From assembly GCA_905612335.1 (NCBI GenBank), contig CAJQRT010000038.1:1-23331 (forward strand): DNA of 23,331 nt, written 5' to 3'. Both the position numbers and the translations under genes were made by a program. Shown here one piece after another: positions 16,433 to 23,331 of the stretch (position 1 is the stretch's first letter; each line of letters starts with the position of its first letter). The notes under the pieces were generated by a model, which did no database searches, had not been told where the DNA came from, and saw only the letters and a program-made list of their open reading frames with translations. Origin of the DNA: an uncultured Candidatus Pelagibacter sp. Lineage in GTDB: Bacteria > Pseudomonadota > Alphaproteobacteria > Pelagibacterales > Pelagibacteraceae.

Positions 16433-16439
16433 AAGGAAG
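16433..16439 (+). promoter_or_regulatory. Strong ribosome-binding site of acpP
   Basis: AAGGAAG sits 3 bases before the acpP ATG at 16443 (7-8 bases measured from its AAGGA core centre). Most other genes here, including fabD, gmk, rpsR, pdxA and lptD, have no clear Shine-Dalgarno element, so this one stands out and fits high expression. Confidence 0.6.
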
Positions 16440-16442
16440 ATT

Positions 16443-16682
16443 ATGTCAGAAGATATTTCAAACAAAGTTAAAAAGATTGTAGCAGATCACTTAGGTATTG
16501 ATGAAGCTAAAGTATTAGACGATTCAAGCTTCATTGATGATCTTGGAGCAGATAGTTTAGATACAGTAGAGCTAGTAATGGCTTTTGAAGAAGAATTTGG
16601 TTCAGAAATTTCAGATAGTGAAGCTGAAAAAATTCTTACTGTAGGTGACGCTGTTAACTTTATAGCAGGCAAAGCAAACTAG
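16443..16682 (+). CDS. acpP: Acyl carrier protein
   Basis: 79 residues, highly acidic four-helix protein. The phosphopantetheine attachment site is Ser38 in [12 protein letters not shown] (33-44). The start [19 protein letters not shown] and the end [10 protein letters not shown] match typical AcpP. It carries the growing acyl chain in the cytosol for fatty-acid and lipid A synthesis. It has its own candidate promoter and a strong ribosome site. It is followed only 7 bases later by gmk; fabF and mltG, which often come next in alphaproteobacteria, are not here. Confidence 0.98.
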   Translation: MSEDISNKVKKIVADHLGIDEAKVLDDSSFIDDLGADSLDTVELVMAFEEEFGSEISDSEAEKILTVGDAVNFIAGKAN

Positions 16683-16689
16683 AAATTAA

Positions 16690-17322
16690 ATGTCCATAAA
16701 AAAAGATGGGATAATGGTAATTTTATCATCCCCATCTGGGGCAGGCAAAACAACATTAGTAAAACTTCTTTCTAAAAAAAAAAATTTTCATATTTCAATT
16801 TCTCACACCACAAGAAAAACTAGACTAAACGAAATTGCTGACAAAGATTACTATTTTGTTAATCATGATAAATTTGAAAATTTAATAAAGAATGAAGAGT
16901 TCTTAGAATATGCAAAAGTATTTAACCATCTATACGGAACAACTAGAACTCCAGTTATTGAAAAATTAGAAAAAAGTAAAAACGTAATATTTGATATTGA
17001 CTGGCAGGGAGCTGATCAAATTAAAAATAAAAAATTAAATTATAAATTAATTACTTTTTTTATTCTGCCTCCAAGTAAAAAAGTGTTATTTGAAAGACTT
17101 TCAAATAGAGACATGAAAGATAAATTAATAGTAGAAGAGCGTATGAAAGAGTTTAGTAGAGACGTTTTGCATTGGATTAACTACGACTACGTAATTATTA
17201 ATGACAATTTAGAAGAATGTTATTCTAAAATTAGCAGTTTAATTGATGCTGAAATCAACAATGGTTCAAAAGACTACGATAAAAATTTTATTAGAAAACA
17301 TGTTGAAAAATTAAACTCTTAA
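16690..17322 (+). CDS. gmk: Guanylate kinase
   Basis: 210 residues, the family norm. It converts GMP (or dGMP) and ATP to GDP and ADP. The P-loop is [10 protein letters not shown] (13-22). [20 protein letters not shown] (38-57) is the GMP-binding region, and [12 protein letters not shown] (101-112) and the RLSNRDMKD lid follow. The start at ATG 16690 is 7 bases after the acpP stop with no ribosome site, so it probably depends on acpP translation. Its end overlaps the convergent ksgA by 12 bases. Confidence 0.96.
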   Translation: MSIKKDGIMVILSSPSGAGKTTLVKLLSKKKNFHISISHTTRKTRLNEIADKDYYFVNHDKFENLIKNEEFLEYAKVFNHLYGTTRTPVIEKLEKSKNVIFDIDWQGADQIKNKKLNYKLITFFILPPSKKVLFERLSNRDMKDKLIVEERMKEFSRDVLHWINYDYVIINDNLEECYSKISSLIDAEINNGSKDYDKNFIRKHVEKLNS

Positions 17323-18099
17323 GTCTTCATATTCTTTTACAAGTTTGTAATACGTATCAGGTTCAAGGTTTTGAGGCCTAAGATTAAGATCAATACCAAA
17401 TTTTTCTGCAACCTGTTTTCCATTAGCAAAAACTTGATTGAAAGGTTTTTTTAACATCTTCCTTCTTTGACTGAAAAATATTCTAGTAATCTTTTCAAGG
17501 TTTTTAGGATCCTTTAATTCAAAAAAATTTTCTTTTGGAGTGAATAAAAGTAAAGAACTGTCTATTTTAGGTCTTGGTGAAAAGCTTTGTGGCTTAATAT
17601 CTATTATTTTTTTTACATTAAGTTTCCAACTAGATAAAATTGACAGTCTGCCATATTTTGAGTTATTAAATTCAGATATAATTCTATCAGCAACTTCTTT
17701 TTGAAACATCAAAACCAGACTTTCAAACCAAAAATGCGAACCGATATTAAGAATCCATTTAGATAAGATTTCAGTCGATATATTATATGGTAAATTACCA
17801 AAGACAGATAGTTTTTGGTTTGAGATCTTGCTTTCAGAAACTTTTAAAATATCATCATTGATAATTTCTATTTCAGTATCAAACTTTTCTTTTAGTAATA
17901 CAGCTAAATCATCATCTTTTTCCACAACATAAAGTTTTTTTGGTTTTTGTTTTAAAATATATGTGGTTAAATTTCCGCTACCTGGCCCTATTTCCAAGAC
18001 TTCTTTGTTGGCTATATCAGTTATAGATACAATTTTTTCAAGCACCTCTCTATCTATTAAGAAGTTTTGTCCAAGACTTTTTTTTGCTTTTATAAACAC
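17311..18099 (-). CDS. rsmA: 16S rRNA dimethyladenosine transferase KsgA/RsmA
   Basis: 262 residues. It dimethylates two adjacent adenosines in the 3' end of 16S rRNA late in 30S assembly, using S-adenosylmethionine. Motifs: [11 protein letters not shown] at the N-terminus (6-16), SAM site [11 protein letters not shown] (35-45), the GNLPYNIS catalytic motif (101-108), and the RRKML block in the C-terminal domain. The start is GTG at 18099, directly after the pdxA TAA with no spacer and in the same frame; no ATG lies before the conserved KSLGQNF. Its TAA lies inside gmk on the other strand. Also called ksgA. Confidence 0.95.
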   Translation of the reverse strand: MFIKAKKSLGQNFLIDREVLEKIVSITDIANKEVLEIGPGSGNLTTYILKQKPKKLYVVEKDDDLAVLLKEKFDTEIEIINDDILKVSESKISNQKLSVFGNLPYNISTEILSKWILNIGSHFWFESLVLMFQKEVADRIISEFNNSKYGRLSILSSWKLNVKKIIDIKPQSFSPRPKIDSSLLLFTPKENFFELKDPKNLEKITRIFFSQRRKMLKKPFNQVFANGKQVAEKFGIDLNLRPQNLEPDTYYKLVKEYEDLRV

Positions 18100-19062
18100 T
18101 TATTTATCCAAAAATTTCAGGGCTTGAATTAAGCTTTTGGGATCAGATAAATTTTTACCTAACATGGAATGATTTGGACCATGATCAGGGGATATTCTGG
18201 TAAATGGTAGTCCTAAAGTAATATTGATTGCATTGAAGTTGAATAAAGCTTTCATAGGAGAAAGCACTTGATCGTGATACATGCCAATAATTACATCATA
18301 ATTTTTTAGTAATGATTTTGTAAAAATAGTATCAGCAGGAAATGGACCATTAATATTAGTATTTTTTAATCTCAATTTTTTTATAGCAGGAATTATTATT
18401 TTATCTTCTTCAGAATTTCGAAAATTGCTTTCACAATGTGGGTTTAAACCAGTTATTGCTATTCTCGGAAGTTTATTAAATCTTTTTTTATAAAAATTGT
18501 TTATGAGATTAACTTGAGTGTATATCTTTTTTTTAGAAATATTTTTATGGACATCCTTTAAAGCAAGATGTGTTGTTAGTGGACTAACTGATAAGTCTTT
18601 ATTGAATATTAGCATTGCAACTTTATTGATTCCTACCTGTTTTGCGAGATATTCAGTAATACCTAAAGTTTTACCTTTTAAAAAATATTTTTTTGAGATT
18701 GGCCCATTAATGAATTTAGAAAATTTATTTTGTCGCATAAATTTTAAGGCTATTAAAAAAGTTTCATCTATATATTTATTAGATTTACTACTAATTTTTT
18801 CAAAGCATTTTTTAAAGTCATAATCTACATTTATTAAGTTAATTTTCTTATTATCTAATTTTGAAAAATTTTTGAATTTACTATCAATATCATTTATCTT
18901 AAAAGCAAATCCTAGTTTTATCATCTGTTCTTGTAATAATTTTTTTGAAACAACAATTATTAAGGGTGACTTATAGGAATTAACCTTAATACTTTTAAAA
19001 AAAATTTCTAAAAAAATACTGTTTGGTTCACCACCCACAATAACTATTGGTTTTTTACCCAT
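18100..19062 (-). CDS. pdxA: 4-hydroxythreonine-4-phosphate dehydrogenase
   Basis: 320 residues from the ATG at 19062; the frame can be extended one codon to a TTG, which I reject. It oxidises 4-phosphohydroxy-threonine in pyridoxine 5'-phosphate (vitamin B6) synthesis. The metal-binding histidines are visible as His165 in SPLTTHLALKDV, His209 in TGLNPHCESN and His263 in MYHDQVLSPMKAL. The substrate/NAD region LGLPFTRISPDHGPNHSMLGK follows. The protein is lysine-, isoleucine- and asparagine-rich and the N-terminal half is divergent, but the catalytic residues are kept. The ATG overlaps the surA stop by 8 bases (ATGGGTAA). It sits between surA and ksgA, the usual alphaproteobacterial order. 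Confidence 0.94.
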   Translation of the reverse strand: MGKKPIVIVGGEPNSIFLEIFFKSIKVNSYKSPLIIVVSKKLLQEQMIKLGFAFKINDIDSKFKNFSKLDNKKINLINVDYDFKKCFEKISSKSNKYIDETFLIALKFMRQNKFSKFINGPISKKYFLKGKTLGITEYLAKQVGINKVAMLIFNKDLSVSPLTTHLALKDVHKNISKKKIYTQVNLINNFYKKRFNKLPRIAITGLNPHCESNFRNSEEDKIIIPAIKKLRLKNTNINGPFPADTIFTKSLLKNYDVIIGMYHDQVLSPMKALFNFNAINITLGLPFTRISPDHGPNHSMLGKNLSDPKSLIQALKFLDK

Positions 19063-19972
19063 CAAAATTAAGATTTTTTTTAATTTTATTGTAATAAATT
19101 TTTGAATATTGATTTAGTTGTCTATTACGCTCATAAATAATAGCTGTTTTTAATTCATTCTTAACATCCATAGTAGATTCTGAGGTTCTTGTATCTTCTA
19201 GTCTCAATATCAATATGCCATTAGATAAAATTATAGGTTTTGTAATTTGACCATTTTTTAAATTTTTTATATTATTTTTAATATTATCATTGAGTGAATT
19301 TTCGTTAATCCATCCAATGTCACCTCCAATTTTAGCTGATTCTGAAAAACTATATATAGCAGCACTATTTTCAAAACCTTCCTTATCTATACTCTTTAAA
19401 ACTTCGTTATATTTTTTTTTAATCTCTTCTTTGTTGATTACCTCAAAAATAATTTCAGATAACTGATATTCTTTTGTTTGAATTTTGCTATTTTTTAAAA
19501 TTTCTTCTTCAATTTTGCTCTTATTAATATTTATTTTAGCGCCATATTTCTGCATGATCAATTCATTCCATAGCGCTTCTATAGTTATCTTGGTTTTAAT
19601 GTCATTTATTGTTAAATCATAGCCTTTTAAATATTGTTCAAATTCATTTAAAGATTTTAGATTTATTCTCAAATAAATATTTTTTATTAGAATACTAGAA
19701 TAATCTTCATTTATTTTAATCTCTTTAAAATTTTTTAATATTTCAATTTTTTTTATTTTCTCTCGAATTATTGACTCATTCGAAATACTATATATTTTTT
19801 CTTTATCTAGCTTTTGTAAAGAGTTATTAAGAGCTATTAGATATTTAAATTCATTTTTAATATCAATATTAGTTATAATTTCATTTTGGATATTGTGAAT
19901 TATCCTTGTTTCTATTGATTGAGCTTGATTAAGTATCAAAAAAAATAATAGAGTAAAAAAAATTTTTTTCAT
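19055..19972 (-). CDS. surA: Periplasmic chaperone/peptidyl-prolyl isomerase, SurA family
   Basis: 305 residues against 428 in E. coli. A signal peptide is clear (KKIFF, hydrophobic core, cut near AQS/IE at about 19-20). Then comes a SurA N-terminal domain (about 21-165) and one parvulin domain (about 168-262) with IGGDIGWINENSLND and NGQITKPIILSNGILILRLED. The C-terminal helix follows, which packs on the N-domain. E. coli SurA has two parvulin domains; one is usual in alphaproteobacteria. It helps outer-membrane proteins fold, LptD being a main client, which fits the gene 6 bases upstream. Sequence is very AT-rich and divergent, so SurA is assigned from domain order and context together. Confidence 0.88.
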   Translation of the reverse strand: MKKIFFTLLFFLILNQAQSIETRIIHNIQNEIITNIDIKNEFKYLIALNNSLQKLDKEKIYSISNESIIREKIKKIEILKNFKEIKINEDYSSILIKNIYLRINLKSLNEFEQYLKGYDLTINDIKTKITIEALWNELIMQKYGAKININKSKIEEEILKNSKIQTKEYQLSEIIFEVINKEEIKKKYNEVLKSIDKEGFENSAAIYSFSESAKIGGDIGWINENSLNDNIKNNIKNLKNGQITKPIILSNGILILRLEDTRTSESTMDVKNELKTAIIYERNRQLNQYSKIYYNKIKKNLNFDG

Positions 19973-19978
19973 ATTTTG

Positions 19979-22426
19979 TTAGTTTAAAGCCATTTTGCTT
20001 GGTGTTAATGTTGTTAGGGGCACAAAAGTTATAGAAAAGAATAATTCTTCACTTGGCTCAATATCTCCATCACTATAATAGTTCTTTTTATATTTCACTC
20101 CAGCAACTAAGCAATCATTTTTATATTCATATATTAAATTATAGTATTCTGTTAAGTTAAGCTCTCTATTTTCTCTTACATTAAATGATATGGAATTTGC
20201 ATTATTAAACTTATATTCTGTTTTATTTTCGATTATATTGCCTCTGCCAATAACACCACTTTCTTTCAAATAATCAAATTGAGTTGTAAAATTTTCATAT
20301 TTCATTTTAGAAATTAAAGAATTATATTCAAATGTATCTAAATCCTCAGTTAATGAAAAATTATAGCCGAAGGAAATATTTTTAATTGGTTTAAAATTAA
20401 ATTGTCCAAATATATTTGAAGTTTTTTTATTTAATGTACTATTGTTTGGTATATTTTTTTCTTCATTTAGTCTGAATACCGAAGCAAGCTTAAAGTCTAT
20501 ATATTCTTCTATTTCACTTAATTCATTTATTATATTTACTTTTTCTTTTTTAAAATTTAAACCGAGCGTTATAGACTCGCCACTTTCAAAAGACTCGTCC
20601 ATACTTAATCTATTTGAATTAAAAATGTTATTCATATCAATTCTTCTTTCAAGAGTATTATTATCTCTCATTTGATGGGGGCTTAATCTTAAAGATAATT
20701 TTGGCTCTAAAGTATTAAAAGTAGAGAAGGTTTTGTTTATCATTGGCAATGAAGCATTAAACGTGTAAGCGCTCATTAATCTAGAATGAAGTTTGTCTTT
20801 GTATTCAATATCATTTTTACCAGTTGTATTGACATTTTTAAAAAAAATATCAAAATTTGTTTTAATCCCGTTGTCTAAGAAGTTATTTATTGATGAATAA
20901 TTCAAATCATTAAAAATTTTAGATGTGGTAACATTTGTATCTTTTAAGGTGTTATTTCCGTGAGAATTTAAATTAAAACTTCCCATGACACTCTCTAAGA
21001 AAAAATTTTTTGAAAAATTGTAAGAAGGTAATACATATTGATATCTATCGTTGTTAGATCCTTCTAGCGTTTCATACATTTCAAATGAGGTAGCTAAATC
21101 ATAGTCCTCATGCTCTAACTCTAATTCAATTATTGACTCAAGAACAGTATTGCTAACTGGTATGATAGGTGATTCTATATTAAATTTTTTTAGGTAATTA
21201 TCATTAGTTGTTTTTTGATAATTAACTTTAAGTATACTATTTAGATAATTATCTAATGATAAATCTACCATTGAGCTAGTAAACATATGTGCTCTTGTAT
21301 CTCCTTTATCATTATTATTTGAGTCATGACCTTTAACAAAGCCAAAGTCTAATATAGATAGTGATTTTTTTGTTTTTTGCCTAAATTCATTCTGAAGTAA
21401 AAATTTATTATTATCAAATAGTTTTGGTTTAACGGTTATGTCTTTGTCATCAGATATTACATGAAAATAAGGAACAGATATTGAGCTACCAGAATTTTGA
21501 GAACTACCCAAGCCTGGTGTTAAAAAACCACTTTGTCTTTTTACACTTGGGTCAGGGTGAAAAAATTTAGGAAAATAAAAAACTGGAAAATCATAAACTT
21601 CTAGCCAAGCATTTTTGTAAATTATTTGTTGTTTAGTTTTATTATGCTCTATTCTCTCTGCAGAAATTTTCCATGGTGGGCACTTGTCAGTTTTTTTACA
21701 TGATGTAAAAACACCTTTTTCAAAAAAAGTTACAGGCCCATCACCCTTTGCCGAAACAGCAACAATTCTTGGGTCATTTTCATTATTTCCAAATAAATCC
21801 TTACGCAATGTAGCAGAAATATCTTTTGCTAAAAATTTATTGTCTTTTAAGTTAAAAAAACCGGTCTTAATAAAAAAATTATCATCATTATCTTTTTCGT
21901 CAGTTTTCATTGAAACTTCTATATTTTCACCTTTTAGAATTTCTTGATTTATAGAGTACTGAAACTTTTTAAGTTTATATTTATTTGAGTTTTTATCTGT
22001 AATAATGGTATTTTTATTAGAAGATAAAATCATTTCATTCTTAAGAAGGGTTAAGTCATATCCCTCAATTGTATATTTATCTGAAATTTTGATTAATGTT
22101 TTACCTTTAGTGAAAATTTTTTCTATATCTTTAGAATAAAATATTGTTTCTGCATCTATAGTAATATTATTTGTAAAATCATAAAGTTGAACATTGCCAC
22201 TTGTCTTAAGCTGATTGGTTTTTTTATAGTATTCAAAGTTATCAGAAATCAATTCAAGTTGTGTATTGGCTTTGATTTTGCTTCTAGTCTTTCCCTTGTA
22301 AGTATTTCCATTATCAGTAATTTCTAGAGTGTTTACTTCAAAAATAAACTCTTCGGCCATAATCGATTTAGATAAAGTTGAGCTTAATAGGATCAAAAAA
22401 AATATAACAATAAATTTATTTTTCAT
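19979..22426 (-). CDS. lptD: LPS-assembly protein LptD
   Basis: 815 residues. A signal peptide (MKNKFIVIFFLILLSSTLS...MAEE, cut near 24) leads to an OstA/LptA-like domain (about 45-200). The outer-membrane barrel domain follows, with the conserved WLEVYDFPVFYFPKFFHPDP and RQSGFLTPGLG. Cysteines at 243 and 249 (TSCKKTDKC) and a single C-terminal Cys772 (NDCLVAGVKY) can form the disulfide that joins the two domains. It inserts lipopolysaccharide into the outer leaflet with LptE. It lies between lptG, with 11 bases overlap, and surA. Its presence argues for an LPS-bearing outer membrane. The many asparagine/serine/lysine residues follow the AT bias. Confidence 0.94.
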   Translation of the reverse strand: MKNKFIVIFFLILLSSTLSKSIMAEEFIFEVNTLEITDNGNTYKGKTRSKIKANTQLELISDNFEYYKKTNQLKTSGNVQLYDFTNNITIDAETIFYSKDIEKIFTKGKTLIKISDKYTIEGYDLTLLKNEMILSSNKNTIITDKNSNKYKLKKFQYSINQEILKGENIEVSMKTDEKDNDDNFFIKTGFFNLKDNKFLAKDISATLRKDLFGNNENDPRIVAVSAKGDGPVTFFEKGVFTSCKKTDKCPPWKISAERIEHNKTKQQIIYKNAWLEVYDFPVFYFPKFFHPDPSVKRQSGFLTPGLGSSQNSGSSISVPYFHVISDDKDITVKPKLFDNNKFLLQNEFRQKTKKSLSILDFGFVKGHDSNNNDKGDTRAHMFTSSMVDLSLDNYLNSILKVNYQKTTNDNYLKKFNIESPIIPVSNTVLESIIELELEHEDYDLATSFEMYETLEGSNNDRYQYVLPSYNFSKNFFLESVMGSFNLNSHGNNTLKDTNVTTSKIFNDLNYSSINNFLDNGIKTNFDIFFKNVNTTGKNDIEYKDKLHSRLMSAYTFNASLPMINKTFSTFNTLEPKLSLRLSPHQMRDNNTLERRIDMNNIFNSNRLSMDESFESGESITLGLNFKKEKVNIINELSEIEEYIDFKLASVFRLNEEKNIPNNSTLNKKTSNIFGQFNFKPIKNISFGYNFSLTEDLDTFEYNSLISKMKYENFTTQFDYLKESGVIGRGNIIENKTEYKFNNANSISFNVRENRELNLTEYYNLIYEYKNDCLVAGVKYKKNYYSDGDIEPSEELFFSITFVPLTTLTPSKMALN

Positions 22427-23331
22427 TTAGTTTTATTATAGAGGTGAAATTTATTATTGATAATATAATTAATGGTAAAATAATTGAAAGAAATAATGGA
22501 ATTTTTTCATTAGTACCCAATATATTAAAAAAATAATTTATATAATAAATAATTACTGATAAAAAAATTCCATATGTAATTGTAAAAAAGGTATTTTTAC
22601 CGTAACCAATATTGAGCATAATAATTGCTGCAAAAATAGTTATTAGTGAGAGATAAATTGGGTAGGAAATAATTTTATACAAGTGAGAATTTAAGTCAAT
22701 TACTGAATAATTTAAAGATTTGTAGCTTTTTTTCAGATTAATTAAATCAACAATAGTAAGTGAATATAGATTTGAGAATAAACTGTTAATTCTTTTTAAA
22801 TCAAAATTAGACATTAATTTTACTTGCTCTTGAGAACTTGATTCATCATTTTCTAAAATTTGTGGCTTAAATACTATCCATTCGTAAGATGAAATGTCAA
22901 CTTTGTTACTTTTTATAATTCTTAAAATTTTAAAATCTTTATTAAATTGTGTAATTGAAACATCTAGTAAAAATTCATTATCAACTTTATTGGCATTAAT
23001 TATGTTTATGTTTTTATCAATTTGATCTTTAATCCATAATCCATTTTCTGAAATAACAGCTAGATACTTGTCATCATTGGTGTAGTTATTCTTAATTAAC
23101 AAAAATGAATTCTTTAATACAGAAGAAATATTGTAAAAGACAATAACAAAAACTAAACCTAAAATAAATGAATATATACCTAAGATTTTAATAATCTTAA
23201 TATTATCTAAGCCATTATATTTAAAAATCTCTAATTCATTATTTTCTATTAGTTGCAAAAAAAATAATTGAGCTGTTAATAAAAAAGTAAAAGGAAGTAT
23301 TTCAAATACTATAGAGGGCGTATTTAAAAAT
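22416..23331 (-). CDS. lptG: LPS export permease LptG, N-terminus beyond window edge
   Basis: The frame is open to the right edge, giving about 304 C-terminal residues. The internal TTG at 23258 is not the start: the upstream codons read NTPSIVFEILPFTFLLTAQLFFL, the second membrane helix region of the LptF/LptG family. The block ENNELEIFKYNGLDNIKIIKIL is the coupling helix that contacts LptB. A helix (about 52-78 in this fragment), a periplasmic beta-jellyroll region and three C-terminal helices follow. With LptF and LptB it extracts LPS from the inner membrane. LptG rather than LptF is chosen because it directly precedes lptD (usual order lptF-lptG-lptD) and because of the ENNELE...YNGLDN block. 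End overlaps lptD by 11 bases. Confidence 0.85.
   Translation of the reverse strand, partial: FLNTPSIVFEILPFTFLLTAQLFFLQLIENNELEIFKYNGLDNIKIIKILGIYSFILGLVFVIVFYNISSVLKNSFLLIKNNYTNDDKYLAVISENGLWIKDQIDKNINIINANKVDNEFLLDVSITQFNKDFKILRIIKSNKVDISSYEWIVFKPQILENDESSSQEQVKLMSNFDLKRINSLFSNLYSLTIVDLINLKKSYKSLNYSVIDLNSHLYKIISYPIYLSLITIFAAIIMLNIGYGKNTFFTITYGIFLSVIIYYINYFFNILGTNEKIPLFLSIILPLIILSIINFTSIIKLNEK

Noticed and set aside
15839..16672. Minus-strand open frames inside fabG and acpP
   Set aside because: Shadow frames of conserved genes, without independent evidence.
22416..23258. A complete 280-residue permease starting at TTG 23258
   Set aside because: The frame continues without a stop to the window edge and the upstream codons encode a conserved LptF/LptG helix, so the gene is partial.
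1..23331. Mobile element, phage, CRISPR, toxin-antitoxin or defence system
   Set aside because: No transposase, integrase, repeat-spacer pattern, paired small toxin/antitoxin genes or nuclease gene was seen; nearly every base belongs to recognised housekeeping or transport genes.

Overview
The window looks like core chromosome from an AT-rich, streamlined alphaproteobacterium, most likely marine and SAR11 (Pelagibacterales)-like or from a similar lineage such as HIMB59. The grounds are gene order (rpsF-rpsR-rplI-dnaB divergent from fabD-fabG-acpP; lptG-lptD-surA-pdxA-ksgA; cvpA-purF), plant/alphaproteobacterial-type glutamate-cysteine ligase, very low G+C (about 30% by eye, dropping to 10-20% in parts of gshB), lysine/isoleucine/asparagine-rich proteins, gene overlaps and tiny spacers. 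No gene-free stretch exceeds about 140 bases. I see no rRNA, tRNA, CRISPR array, insertion sequence, integrase or phage gene.

Layout. Positions 1-1006 (minus): the N-terminal ~335 residues of an acyltransferase-3 membrane protein, cut by the left edge. 1145-1630 (minus): YajQ, divergent from slyX (1762-1968) and a HI0933/YhiN-type flavoprotein (1985-3166), both plus. From 14645 back to 3163 there is one long minus-strand block: rpsF, rpsR, rplI, dnaB, an RND/MMPL-type exporter, cvpA, purF, gshA, gshB, an EamA/DMT transporter and a YcaD-like MFS transporter. From 14732 to 17322 (plus): fabD, fabG, acpP, gmk. From the right edge back to 17311 (minus): lptG (cut by the edge), lptD, surA, pdxA, ksgA.

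How the genes work together. The first block combines translation (S6, S18, L9), replication (DnaB), purine entry (PurF) and glutathione synthesis (GshA then GshB). The EamA-family transporter is overlapped with gshB, which suggests co-translation and perhaps a thiol or amino-acid export role. The second block makes malonyl-ACP and reduces ketoacyl-ACP for fatty acids. The third carries lipopolysaccharide to the outer membrane (LptG, LptD), with the chaperone SurA for LptD folding, plus pyridoxine synthesis and 16S rRNA dimethylation.

I found no convincing exotic or undescribed system. The points most worth a second look are: the direct acpP-gmk junction without fabF/mltG; an RND exporter between dnaB and cvpA where other alphaproteobacteria often carry alr and radA; the gshB-EamA overlap; the in-frame pdxA TAA|GTG ksgA junction; and two convergent gene pairs whose coding ends overlap. 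G+C values, promoters and hairpins were judged by eye.
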